Shown here: positions 48,425 through 56,455 of the stretch, one piece after another | Numbering within the stretch: position 1 is the first letter of the stretch | Layout of the letters: each line of letters starts with the position of its first letter | NCBI GenBank assembly: GCA_026000755.1 | Contig: BNZC01000005.1 | Span: forward strand, 3,181 to 67,180 | Reading direction: 5' to 3' | Origin: Clostridia bacterium | GTDB taxonomy: Bacteria; Bacillota; Clostridia; Lachnospirales; Lachnospiraceae | DNA: 64,000 bases | Notes under the pieces: model-generated | Databases searched by the model: none | What the model was told of the DNA's origin: nothing | What the model saw: only the letters and a program-made list of their open reading frames with translations | Made by a program: the position numbers and the translations under genes

Positions 48425-48707
48425 CAGTTCCAGAAATATCGGATATATTTTGCTACAAGATACCATGCACGCTTGTGATGTTTTTCACGGTAGGTATCAA
48501 GCTTATGGTTACGTGCAAAATATAACTCTTCAAATTCAGTTTTATCATGGCTCGTTAGGTGTGCAAGCAACTTGTCAATATCTCTGCGTTTGCCAAATTT
48601 TTTATCGAGTAGTCTGTCGTAATCGGCAGCATATTCATTTTGTTGACTGCAAGTTCTTGCATCAGATTCCCGGAAATTTGTGCATATGGGAGAAATGACA
48701 ATTTTTG
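48425..48707 (-). pseudogene. Remnant of an unidentified gene
   Basis: On the minus strand an open frame without a start codon reads ...NEYAADYDRLLDKKFGKR, then DIDKLLAHLTSHDKTEFEEL, and ends at a TGA at 48425. The helical, charged composition looks like real protein, unlike the overlapping plus-strand frame, which is Cys- and His-rich and shadow-like. The upstream end is cut by the promoter region of the next gene. I do not recognise the family. The rest of 48370-48801 holds only the promoter at 48720. Confidence 0.35.
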
Positions 48708-48719
48708 CTAAAAAACACT

Positions 48720-48748
48720 TGTGTTTTCAAGAAAAAGATATTAAAATA
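48720..48748 (+). promoter_or_regulatory. Promoter of the small exported protein/VanZ pair
   Basis: TTGTGT (48720-48725), 17-bp spacer, TAAAAT (48743-48748), 53 bp before the ATG at 48802. Confidence 0.55.
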
Positions 48749-48801
48749 GCCTAGTAAGAAAAAATAATCAAAAAACGAAAGAGAGGAACAGAGTAATAAA
48801 A

Positions 48802-49185
48802 ATGCTAAAGAGAATTGGAGTTTTAACGTGTCTGGGTGTGATGTTATCTTATGCTACTGTTTATGCAGCAACCACTTATAGTTTTACTTATAACTTCAAA
48901 CATCAGCTTTCTGTATCTGGTACGCAAAAAGCCACACAATCATCAGCAAACTTCAATATTTATACGACAACAAATGGTTCAAGCGAAAATTGGTTTGATG
49001 TTAAACAATTCAAACCCAAGTTGATAGGCTCAGATGAGTATATTACCTCAAGATCAATTGATTGCAAGGTAAATAGTTCAGGCAGTTGCAGTTTTCCTAC
49101 AACAACAGGAACTTCATACAGTTATGAATTTTGGAAACCCGTAGCTGTAGGACAACTCATTGGTTCTGGGACTTTGAAATATTAA
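48802..49185 (+). CDS. Small exported protein of unknown function
   Basis: 127 residues. Signal peptide MLKRIGVLTCLGVMLSYATVYA, then a Ser/Thr/Tyr-rich mature part that looks beta-stranded, with a possible disulfide between the cysteines in SIDCKVNSSGSCSF. No anchor, so it is probably secreted. The VanZ-family gene begins 12 bp later, suggesting one operon. Family not recognised. Confidence 0.65.
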   Translation: MLKRIGVLTCLGVMLSYATVYAATTYSFTYNFKHQLSVSGTQKATQSSANFNIYTTTNGSSENWFDVKQFKPKLIGSDEYITSRSIDCKVNSSGSCSFPTTTGTSYSYEFWKPVAVGQLIGSGTLKY

Positions 49186-49197
49186 GGAGAATGAATA

Positions 49198-49788
49198 ATG
49201 TTGACAAGCCGTTTTATTAATTTTTTCTTGGCATTCATTTTGCTTAATGTGATTGTTATTTTTCTTGTGAATAGTGAAGTGAAAAAAAGAAAAGTTTTAT
49301 CCTTCATCGGCTGTATCATGTCAGTTATGCTTGTTGTTTCCTTATGCTTTTTTCCTTTACCCATGCAGGAGGAACTAATAGAAAGTATAAAACAAAACGG
49401 AGAAGGCTTGATTAATAATTTTGTTCCGTTTCACACAATAGTTACTACTGTTTGGGAAGCAGTAAAGTATCGTGCTTGGAGCAGTATTATCTATCAACTG
49501 TTTGGTAATATTATATTATTTATTCCTTTTGCTGTTTCTTTACATTTTTACTTGCATGATTCGAAAAAGAAGAGGCGGATGTTGATTTGCATCCTATTTC
49601 TTTCTTGTACGATTGAGGCGATGCAAGGGTTATTTAATTTCCTCTTGGGAGTAAATTATAGAGTGGTTGATATTGATGATATTATTTTGAATGTGATTGG
49701 TGGGGTTTTAGGTGGTATTTTGGCATCTTATGCGGAAGAGCAATTTATCAAAGTAGTTCAAAAGAAAAAAGCAATAGGTGCAGAATGA
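49198..49788 (+). CDS. VanZ-family membrane protein
   Basis: 196 residues; start after AAGGAG. About five membrane helices and the VanZ pattern: NFVPFHTI, LFGNIILFIPFAV, CTIEAMQGLFNFLLG and RVVDIDDIILNVIGGVLGG. VanZ raises teicoplanin resistance in Tn1546, but most family members have no known role. A strong terminator follows at 49870. Confidence 0.88.
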   Translation: MLTSRFINFFLAFILLNVIVIFLVNSEVKKRKVLSFIGCIMSVMLVVSLCFFPLPMQEELIESIKQNGEGLINNFVPFHTIVTTVWEAVKYRAWSSIIYQLFGNIILFIPFAVSLHFYLHDSKKKRRMLICILFLSCTIEAMQGLFNFLLGVNYRVVDIDDIILNVIGGVLGGILASYAEEQFIKVVQKKKAIGAE

Positions 49789-50244
49789 TAAAAAAGTAAA
49801 ATAAGTAAAGAAAAGGTGAAACAAGGAAAATTCCAATAATCTAAGACAGAAAATATAATGTGCGGAGAAAACTAGACCATAACAATTTTTGAATTGCAAT
49901 TTTCTGGTCTAGTTTTTTTCGTGCATTATTAAGTGTCCGATAAACTGTCGCAACGGTTTCATCGGTGTGCAATAAGATATATTTTGGTAGCGGATTGTCG
50001 ATGTGTTGTGTGATTGCATATGCCGTTCCTTTCTGGTTTCTAAAATGTATCTATTGTAATTATGCCGCATAAATAAGCAAATTTCAATATGCTTTAACAG
50101 TTTTTCATACGTAGAAACGATTCCGGTGCTAAATGCACAGGCAATTACGCTGAAAGTAGCAGCGCCCCTAAAATGGGATTAATCATGACAGCACAAGCAA
50201 CAGCATAAACTGATAGGGATAGAATCTTGCTCGGAGTAAATGGA
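49789..50244. other. Gap with a terminator and a decayed minus-strand coding remnant
   Basis: Besides the terminator at 49870-49920, the minus strand between about 50050 and 49915 has protein-like sequence (QKGTAYAITQHIDNPLPKY, then DETVATVYRTLNNARKKL) without a start codon and with an alternative frame interrupting it. This looks like a degraded gene of unknown type. I see nothing convincing between 50060 and 50225. Confidence 0.4.
49870..49920 (+). terminator. Terminator after the VanZ-family gene
   Basis: AACTAGACCA pairs with TGGTCTAGTT, with an inner AATT-rich part, followed by T7. Confidence 0.85.
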
Positions 50245-51531
50245 ATGAGTCATAGGAAACGATTTCTGATCTTTTTTAGTTGTGCTGTTCTCGTAATCAT
50301 GCAGGTGAACATATGTTCTGATGTAGGCGTTGCCCAAGCTGCCCTACCATTTGCAGTTAATGGTGAAACTTTTGTTGCCCAAGGCGAAAATGATGTTATT
50401 ACAGGTGAAACCCTAACCTCAACCAAAGCCCCCAACTTCAACCTCTATGCCCGCTCTGCTGTCCTTATGGATGCGGATTCCGGCAGAGTGTTGTATGAAA
50501 AAGAGGGCTATGTACATATGCCAAATGCCAGTACTACAAAGATTTTAACGGCTATCCTTGCTATTGAGAGCGGGCAAATGGAGGAAATTGCAACTGCCAG
50601 TGCTTATGCGGCAACAAGGCCCAAGGTACGTCTTGGCATGAGCGAGGGGGATTGCTTTTATGTGAAAGATTTACTCTATTCCCTGATGTTGGAATCCCAT
50701 AATGATGCCGCAGTAGTCATTGCCGAGCATATCGGGCAGAGCGTGGAAGGCTTTGCCGCTTTGATGAACAAAAAAGCCAAGGAAATCGGTTGCAGCGACA
50801 GCTATTTTATTACGCCAAATGGTCTGGATGCACAGGATGATGTAGGGGTTCATGGCACCACGGCAAGGGATCTTGCGCTGATTATGCGTTATTGCATTCA
50901 AAACGAAACATTTCTTGCCATCACCCGCACTCCTTCCTACAGTTTCTCTAGCACAGACGGGCGAAAATCCTATTCCTGCAACAATCACAATGCTTTTTTG
51001 AATATGATGGATGGTGCCCTATCCGGCAAAACGGGATTTACCGGAAATGCAGGCTATTGCTATGTAGGTGCTGTGCGGCGTGATGAGCGAACCTTTATTG
51101 TCGCTCTTTTGGCTTGTGGTTGGCCGAACAATAAGAGCTATAAATGGGCGGATACGAAAGAACTGATGACCTACGGATTGTCTAATTATCAATATGAGGA
51201 TATTTTTAAGCATAAGGAAAATCTGCCGAAAATACCGGCTTTAGATGCCATTCCAAACACGGGCAAGCCACATGATGCCACCTACCTTTCGCCCGTGCTG
51301 AAAGAGCAAGAATGGAAGCTGTTAAAAACAAAAGAGGAAATGGTACATACGGTGTATGAATTGCCGGAGTCTTTGCTTGCACCCGTAGAAGCAGGCAGTA
51401 CAATCGGGAAGGCGGTCTATTTTCTGGATGAAATGAAACTGGGAGAATTACCCATTACAGTGGAAGAGGGGGCTAAGCGAGTGGATTTTTCCTGGTATTT
51501 TCATTATGTTGGGGAGAGGTTTTTTCTGTAG
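50245..51531 (+). CDS. D-alanyl-D-alanine carboxypeptidase (S11 family, DacF-like)
   Basis: 428 residues; ATG at 50245 after CGGAG is preferred to the TTG at 50227. Signal peptide ending near GVAQA. Peptidase S11 motifs: PNASTTKILT (Ser nucleophile, Lys), ESHNDAA (SxN) and LSGKTGFTG (KTG). It trims the terminal D-Ala from peptidoglycan pentapeptides outside the membrane. A C-terminal S11-associated domain (about 300-420) is present. No clear C-terminal amphipathic anchor. Confidence 0.92.
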   Translation: MSHRKRFLIFFSCAVLVIMQVNICSDVGVAQAALPFAVNGETFVAQGENDVITGETLTSTKAPNFNLYARSAVLMDADSGRVLYEKEGYVHMPNASTTKILTAILAIESGQMEEIATASAYAATRPKVRLGMSEGDCFYVKDLLYSLMLESHNDAAVVIAEHIGQSVEGFAALMNKKAKEIGCSDSYFITPNGLDAQDDVGVHGTTARDLALIMRYCIQNETFLAITRTPSYSFSSTDGRKSYSCNNHNAFLNMMDGALSGKTGFTGNAGYCYVGAVRRDERTFIVALLACGWPNNKSYKWADTKELMTYGLSNYQYEDIFKHKENLPKIPALDAIPNTGKPHDATYLSPVLKEQEWKLLKTKEEMVHTVYELPESLLAPVEAGSTIGKAVYFLDEMKLGELPITVEEGAKRVDFSWYFHYVGERFFL

Positions 51532-51673
51532 TCAGGTAAATCAGTATATGCAGGTTGTTACGGTGATGATGTGTGTGCAGAAAAATCAACACACGTAAGT
51601 TATCACTGATATATAGGTGATATGATGTGCGTTTAGGCAAATCCGGAAATAGTGGATTGTCATTTTCGGCAAT

Positions 51674-52876
51674 TTACAGGATTGTTGAGCTTTCCATATT
51701 CATCGTACAAAGTTCTCTGCTGCATTCTCCCGCCAAGGCAAGTTTGCAAAATTCCTTTCGCCTTTTTTGAAGTTCCCTGCTATTTTCCGAAATCGCATTT
51801 CCTATGTGTGCTTTTGAATCAAAGCCGCAGCTTCTAACACCCCCCTCTATATCAATCCAATAGGAAAAAAAGGGAATAGAGCAGCTAGCTTTCGTCGGCA
51901 CACTTTCGGAATATTTGTCCTTTCGGATTTCTGTTTTTTCCGCTGACACGTTTTTGGAATCTTTGCCCTTTCGGATTTTTGTCGCTTCCTCCGAATCAGT
52001 TTTGGAATCCTTGCCGTCTACAAGTTCTGTCTTTTTCACTCCAATGAAAGAGCGGTTCTCCTGTCTTGGCTTCTCTAAAATGCCCTTGGGCAAAATGATT
52101 TCTATGGAGGGAGCCTTGTCTAAAATCAGGGCTTGGAATTGTGTCATTATTTTGTTGTATTCCTTTTCCTCCAAAGACCGGAGCAGTTCCTTTTGCAGTT
52201 CGTTTTTATCGCAAGACGGTGCTGTTTGTACCACTTCTCGAAACTGAATGCTGTCGATGGAATGTTTGTTCCAAAAAGAGAGCATGGTATCAAAACGTAG
52301 GAGATTTGACTTTAACAGCATGGTATTTATGCGCAGGGCAGGTTTGGTACGCCCATGTTGTTTCTTATAGGCTTGTAGGTTTTTGATGTTGTCGCATACC
52401 TTGTGAAAATCGGAACCCTTCATGATACGCTCATAATCTTCCCGGCAAAATCCGTTAAAGGATACAATGATTTCATCTGTGCCGCTTTCAATCAAATCGG
52501 CAATCGTTTTTTGATTTAGGAGCAGACCATTGGTGCAAATGGAAACATGGGGAATCCCTTTTGCCTTTGCACAGCGGACATATTCATGAAAATCAGGTGT
52601 TAAAAGCGGTTCATAGGAACAAGATAAATACAGCATACGTGTTCGTTTGCCAAAGGTATCCATGATTTTTGCAAAATCCGTCAGGGCGAGAAATTTTACA
52701 GAAGTATCCCTTGGACTGCTGCACATAATGCAGTGGACATTGCAAATATTATTGGTGTCCATGCGGATAATATCCTTGCGAAAATGTAACATATCCGCCG
52801 TCTTAAGGAGCCTGCTGCGTAAGTTGTCGTTGTTTAATTTATCGTAGACTTTTTTTAGTCGTTTCAGATCGCTCAT
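51674..52876 (-). CDS. Radical SAM/SPASM-type enzyme
   Basis: 400 residues. Radical SAM cluster motif CNVHCIMC near residue 45, with TNNICN before it and CTNGLLLN and DEIIVSFNGF strands after it. C-terminal Cys set (CSIPFF, VRSCGFD, CKLALAGECSRELC) fits a SPASM/twitch domain holding an auxiliary [4Fe-4S] cluster. Between them (about 285-335) is a Lys/Asp/Ser-rich insert of roughly three 15-residue repeats (e.g. IRKGKDSKNVS, IRKDKYSESV). SPASM enzymes typically modify peptides, and a 76-residue peptide gene lies 43 bp upstream on the same strand. The start region belongs to a 78-bp tandem duplication shared with that peptide gene; the ribosome binding site (AAGAGAAAG) is weak. Confidence 0.82.
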   Translation of the reverse strand: MSDLKRLKKVYDKLNNDNLRSRLLKTADMLHFRKDIIRMDTNNICNVHCIMCSSPRDTSVKFLALTDFAKIMDTFGKRTRMLYLSCSYEPLLTPDFHEYVRCAKAKGIPHVSICTNGLLLNQKTIADLIESGTDEIIVSFNGFCREDYERIMKGSDFHKVCDNIKNLQAYKKQHGRTKPALRINTMLLKSNLLRFDTMLSFWNKHSIDSIQFREVVQTAPSCDKNELQKELLRSLEEKEYNKIMTQFQALILDKAPSIEIILPKGILEKPRQENRSFIGVKKTELVDGKDSKTDSEEATKIRKGKDSKNVSAEKTEIRKDKYSESVPTKASCSIPFFSYWIDIEGGVRSCGFDSKAHIGNAISENSRELQKRRKEFCKLALAGECSRELCTMNMESSTIL

Positions 52877-52981
52877 GTGAGATACGGCTTTCTCTTATTT
52901 TGGGTCATTATTTAATTTATCACAGACCTTTTTTGAACGTTTCAGATCGTTCCTGTGAGGTGGTTTTTTCCTTATTTGGTT
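52826..52981. repeat. 78-bp tandem duplication across the peptide/radical SAM junction
   Basis: 52826-52903 (start region of the radical SAM gene) and 52904-52981 (end of the peptide gene) align along their whole length at roughly 75-80% identity, sharing e.g. CGTTTCAGATCG on the plus strand. The ATG in the enzyme copy is AGG in the peptide copy. Confidence 0.82.
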
Positions 52982-53150
52982 TGAGCGCAGATTGAGGAAG
53001 GAAAGGATAGACATCCAAATAGGAATCTAATTCCGCATCTGACTGGGGTGGTCTTGGCACCGAACCGGTGCAGTCCGTGCTAGCACTTGCGCCTAAATAA
53101 TCGTAATCCTTTTGTGGGGTGTAGGTAATGGAATTTTCTTTTTGCTTCAT
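52920..53150 (-). CDS. 76-residue peptide, candidate substrate of the adjacent radical SAM enzyme
   Basis: ATG at 53150 follows AAAGGAG; the longer frame from 53243 would start inside a terminator. The peptide starts MKQKENSITYTPQKDYDY and has one Cys (residue 29, STDCTG), many Tyr, Asp and Pro, and no signal peptide or membrane helix. The last 20 or so residues (NKEKTTSQERSETFKKGL) are encoded by the duplicated copy of the radical SAM start region, read in another frame, so the ancestral peptide probably ended near residue 57. Same strand and 43 bp from the SPASM enzyme. A modified-peptide (RiPP) precursor is plausible, but there is no obvious leader/core boundary and no exporter nearby. Confidence 0.6.
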   Translation of the reverse strand: MKQKENSITYTPQKDYDYLGASASTDCTGSVPRPPQSDAELDSYLDVYPFLPQSALKPNKEKTTSQERSETFKKGL

Positions 53151-53220
53151 TTTAGAAATGCTCCTTTTAATTTGTTGGGAGTAGTGTGTGCAAAAAGGCG
53201 TGGATTCATACGGTGAAAAC

Positions 53221-53265
53221 AAAAAAACATCAAAATTCAGCATGGAATTTTGATGTTTTTTTGTT
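53221..53265. terminator. Bidirectional terminator between the CYTH gene and the peptide gene
   Basis: AAAAAAACATCAAAATTC pairs with GAATTTTGATGTTTTTTT. It lies between the leftward CYTH gene and the leftward peptide/radical SAM pair and so separates their transcripts. Confidence 0.85.
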
Positions 53266-53295
53266 TTAGCTTTCTTTGCTGTAAAGTGCAGGATT

Positions 53296-53357
53296 TAATC
53301 GCCAAAACGCAATTTGGTGCATGAACAATATGGGTTTTTCTTCTAAAAACACCTTGC
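53296..53357. repeat. Degenerate element D fragment
   Basis: Resembles 18247-18305 of the MITE (AATCGC...GCAATTTGG.GCATG, GGGTTTTTCTTC, AAAAACACC) in the same orientation, without recognisable terminal repeats. Confidence 0.5.
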
Positions 53358-53364
53358 GGATTGC

Positions 53365-53826
53365 TTATGCCAAAACAGTAGCTGACATAACACTATTATG
53401 ATATTTTGAGGAATAGGTTACATCTTCCCCGAACCACTGGGGGGGGGTGAAGGCGTTTGCCTCTTCCTCTGATTCAAATTCTACCTCAGCCAACAAAAGA
53501 GGAGCCAGACTGCCTTCAAATACATCTAATTCAATGGTGTGCTTGTCTTGATAGGGCAAACGGTAGCGTGTCTTGGTAATGAGAATGCCATCTGTTTTTT
53601 CCTTCAAATGGAGGTAGGACTCTAAGGTGAGAGGGAGGTTGTATTCCATACGAGCCATCATACCACCGCCTTTATAGGTCAAAAAATATTCACTATCTTG
53701 ACGGCGGATGCGTACCACAGGATTGGTACACAAATAGCCCTGTTCGATTTTAGAATGGGGATACTGCTCTAAATTTGCAGGAACCTGTTTGAGTAAGAAT
53801 TTGCGTTCGATTTCCATATCTTTCAT
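53365..53826 (-). CDS. CYTH-domain protein (triphosphate tunnel metalloenzyme)
   Basis: 153 residues, usual length for bacterial CYTH proteins. ExExK-type motif MEIERKFLL at the N-terminus, RIRRQDSEYFLTYKG, and ELDVFEGSLAPLLLAEVEFE supply the charged tunnel residues. Relatives hydrolyse tripolyphosphate or act as adenylate cyclases or thiamine triphosphatases. Two homopolymer tracts matter: G9 (53439-53447) in frame near the end, and G8 (53827-53834) lying exactly between AAAGGA and the ATG, so its length sets the ribosome-binding-site spacing. Confidence 0.88.
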   Translation of the reverse strand: MKDMEIERKFLLKQVPANLEQYPHSKIEQGYLCTNPVVRIRRQDSEYFLTYKGGGMMARMEYNLPLTLESYLHLKEKTDGILITKTRYRLPYQDKHTIELDVFEGSLAPLLLAEVEFESEEEANAFTPPQWFGEDVTYSSKYHNSVMSATVLA

Positions 53827-53883
53827 GGGGGGGGATCCTTTCCATTGCTTTTGATGCTTTCTTGCTATGATAGCATAGCTTTC

Positions 53884-54903
53884 TTAAAATGGCAAGTGGA
53901 TATAATCCCCTCTCCCCATATTCATAGAATACCCGGTACGCTCAATCCTCCCTTGCAGGCATTTTAAGCACTCTGCTGTTTCGTCCCCGGTGCAGATCTT
54001 GTTGTCATAGAGGGCATATTTTTTTCGAACTCCTAGAGGGGAGAGATTTGGCATGACCACATTTGCTCCTGCAAGGAGAGCCGCTTCCCGCCCTTTCGGA
54101 GAGAGGGTTCCCACGGCAGTTGTGGCAGGCAGTAAGGCATTTGGCAATAAGAGTCGTGTCAGGGCAATCATGCGAAAAGTCAAATCAAGATCACCGTTGC
54201 CAAATGTGGAAAAAGGGGTTTGCACATGAGGAATGAAGGGACCAATGCCCACCATATGGGGTTGTAATTCTTGCAGAAAATGCAAATCCTCTAATAGATG
54301 TTCCGCCGTCTGAAATGGGCTTCCCACCATAAGTCCTGCACCCACTTGGTAGCCGATTTCTTTCAAGTCCATCAGACATTTTTTGCGTGCTTTCAGGGAC
54401 ATATTGTTGGGATGAAGTTGCCCGTAATGGGTTTCATTTGCCGTTTCATGGCGTAGCAGGTAACGGTCAGCACCCGCCGCAAAAAAACGTGCATAACTGT
54501 CGAAACTGCGTTCGCCAATGGATAAAGTGATGGCATGATTTGGAAATTGTCGGCGTATTTCGGTAATTATTTCTGTTAAAATAGTATCCGTAAAATAGGG
54601 ATCCTCGCCGCCTTGCAAGACAAAGGTGTGAAATCCCAACCGTTCTCCATGGTGACAGCAGTTAAGGATTTCTTCCACGGATAAACGGTAGCGTTCAGCA
54701 CTGTGATTACTGCACCGAAGCCCGCAATAATAACAGTCGTTGCGGCAGTAGGAGGTGAATTCAATCAGTCCGCGCACGTAGACATCTTTGCCGTAATGTA
54801 ACTCACGCAGGTCACGGGCGGCTTGAAATAAATCGGCGATTTCATCAGGGTCAGTCGTTTGGATGAAGTGCAGTAGCACAGAATCTGTCATAGGTGTAGT
54901 CAT
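53884..54903 (-). CDS. hydE: [FeFe]-hydrogenase maturase HydE (radical SAM)
   Basis: 339 residues from ATG 54903, which follows AAAAGGAG. An in-frame ATG at 54987, directly after the hydF stop, would add 28 residues, but that segment looks like a duplicated copy of the HydE start. Radical SAM motif CRNDCYYCGLRC; other HydE features VLQGGEDPY and ERSFDSYARFFAAGADRYLLRHET. HydE acts with HydG and HydF to build the 2Fe subcluster of the H-cluster. Last gene of the leftward hydG-hydF-hydE group. Confidence 0.93.
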   Translation of the reverse strand: MTTPMTDSVLLHFIQTTDPDEIADLFQAARDLRELHYGKDVYVRGLIEFTSYCRNDCYYCGLRCSNHSAERYRLSVEEILNCCHHGERLGFHTFVLQGGEDPYFTDTILTEIITEIRRQFPNHAITLSIGERSFDSYARFFAAGADRYLLRHETANETHYGQLHPNNMSLKARKKCLMDLKEIGYQVGAGLMVGSPFQTAEHLLEDLHFLQELQPHMVGIGPFIPHVQTPFSTFGNGDLDLTFRMIALTRLLLPNALLPATTAVGTLSPKGREAALLAGANVVMPNLSPLGVRKKYALYDNKICTGDETAECLKCLQGRIERTGYSMNMGRGDYIHLPF

Positions 54904-54987
54904 GTAGGAATGCTCCTTTTCATGAAATGACTTCGTGGTTTGTGACCAAATCAGTGGGACGGCAGTCCCTGTAACGTTCGTTTGCAT
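54820..54987. repeat. Probable 84-bp in-frame duplication at the HydE start
   Basis: The 84 bp between the hydF stop and the hydE ATG (54987-54904) resemble the first 84 bp of hydE: both begin ATG, share ACAG...CTG...CAC/ACT and CAAAC.AC, and translate to MQTNVTGT...WSQTTK versus MTTPMTDS...FIQTTD. Divergent, so less certain than the other junction duplications. Confidence 0.5.
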
Positions 54988-56256
54988 TTAACGAAACAAC
55001 TCTGTCGCTCGCTCCAAAATCCCATTAACCCAAGCCAGCATGAGTCCGTAATTTGTCACAGGGATATTCGCCGCCGTAAGTTCCTCTAAACGAGCAAAAG
55101 CTTCTCGGCGGTTAATCATGCAGTTGCCGCACTGAATGGCCGCCGCATAGGGGGACAAATCAGAAGGGAAATCATATCCGCTGAAAAACTGAAAATCAAA
55201 GGTCTTTCCCGTTTGCTCTTTCAGCAGTTTCGGGATTTTTACACGCCCAATATCCTCGTGAGTGTGGTTGTGGGTACAGCCCTCAAGCATGAGGATTTTT
55301 GCCCCATCGGGTAAATGAGCAAAAGCGTCTACACCTTCTAAAAGTTGCGTGATGTTGCCTTTTTGCCGTGCCAATAAAATGGAAAATGATGTCAGCTGAA
55401 CGGAATCCGGAACAATCTGATTGACATAAGCAAAGGCTTGACTGTCCGTAACCACCAAGCGGATGGAAGCTTCCCCTAAAGTTGCAATGGCATCCTCTAA
55501 TTCGCTGTCCCGCACCACATAGCTTCTGATACCGTGGTCTAGGCATTCCCGCAGTAATTGTACTTGAGGCAAAATAATGCGTCCTTTCGGTGCTTCGCTG
55601 TCAACGGGAATGACAAAGATAACATTGCTATTATAGGGAATCAAATCACCGATCATGTATCCATCATCCGGCTCTAACTCAGAAAGCAAGGCGGAGAGGG
55701 CGGAACGTATTTCGATGGGATCTCCATTCTCGGCGAAGGTCAGTGCATGGGGATAGGCGACAAAGAGGCGTTCTCGGGTGGTTGCCTGTGAGTCTTGCAT
55801 TGTTGTCGGAGAATCCTGTGCGGTTGTCGGAGAATCTGTTGTCAGCGGTTTTGCTGCTATTGCCGCCGAGTCTGTTGCAGTATTTATTTCCGTAAAAATC
55901 AATAAATGCGGACGTTTCTTCCCGGCAAATGCCAGATAATCATCCTCATCAAAATCATTACTATTTGCCACATAGAGGAAAGCATCTCCCCTGCGACAGG
56001 CGATATGGGTCTTTTTCATGCGTTCTTCACCCAAATCACTTGTGTCGCCTAAGCCTGCCGTATCAACCAGAAAAATCGGACCAAATGGAAGCAGTTCCAT
56101 TGCCTTTCCCACAGGGTCGGTGGTGGTACCCGCAGTTTCCGATACGATGGCGTTATCCTGCCCTGTTAAGGCGTTAAATAATGTGGATTTTCCGGAATTG
56201 GTTTTTCCGATCAGCACAACGTGCTTACGGAGTGAGTTGACGATATTGTTTGCCAT
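54988..56256 (-). CDS. hydF: [FeFe]-hydrogenase maturation GTPase HydF
   Basis: 422 residues from ATG 56256 (MANNIVNSLRKHVV) after GAGGTG. GTPase domain with GKTNSGKST, ETAGTTTDP and DTAGLGD; dimerisation domain; C-terminal cluster domain with the family ligands in GCTHNHTHEDIGR and QCGNCMINR. HydF is the scaffold that carries the 2Fe precursor to HydA. After about residue 135 it has a Thr/Ser/Asp/Gln-rich insert (TTDSPTTAQDSPTTMQDS) encoded by a 24-bp near-repeat, absent from typical HydF. Confidence 0.93.
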   Translation of the reverse strand: MANNIVNSLRKHVVLIGKTNSGKSTLFNALTGQDNAIVSETAGTTTDPVGKAMELLPFGPIFLVDTAGLGDTSDLGEERMKKTHIACRRGDAFLYVANSNDFDEDDYLAFAGKKRPHLLIFTEINTATDSAAIAAKPLTTDSPTTAQDSPTTMQDSQATTRERLFVAYPHALTFAENGDPIEIRSALSALLSELEPDDGYMIGDLIPYNSNVIFVIPVDSEAPKGRIILPQVQLLRECLDHGIRSYVVRDSELEDAIATLGEASIRLVVTDSQAFAYVNQIVPDSVQLTSFSILLARQKGNITQLLEGVDAFAHLPDGAKILMLEGCTHNHTHEDIGRVKIPKLLKEQTGKTFDFQFFSGYDFPSDLSPYAAAIQCGNCMINRREAFARLEELTAANIPVTNYGLMLAWVNGILERATELFR

Positions 56257-56280
56257 AAATTTCACCTCTTTCATTATTGT

Positions 56281-56365
56281 ATCATGATTCGTTGAATCAT
56301 GATTAAAATTCGTCGCTCGCCGAACGTGCAAGCACGCTCTTCTCACCGACACTCATTGTATTACA
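56281..56365. repeat. Repeat F, copy 1, with a perfect dyad
   Basis: ATCATGATTC/GAATCATGAT forms a perfect hairpin (56281-56303). It is followed by about 70 bp (AAAATTCGTCGCTCGCC.AACGTGCAAGCACG...) nearly identical to the reverse complement of 63681-63751. Located in the hydG-hydF gap. Confidence 0.7.
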
Positions 56366-56455
56366 TAAATTCACACAAAGAAATATTTTATTTGTTTCAA
56401 AAACTAACACTCTTTGAACTACAAAATTGCATTATGCAAATTCACACAAAGAAAT
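56360..56455. repeat. 71-bp tandem duplication of the hydG 3' end
   Basis: AAATTCACACAAAGAAAT occurs at 56367 and again at 56438, 71 bp apart, with flanking similarity. The second includes the hydG stop codon, so the hydG tail has been copied into the hydG-hydF gap. Confidence 0.7.

Noticed and set aside
48378..48698. 106-codon plus-strand ORF
   Set aside because: Composition is Cys/His/Gln-rich without domain features and it has no ribosome binding site; the opposite strand has the protein-like frame.
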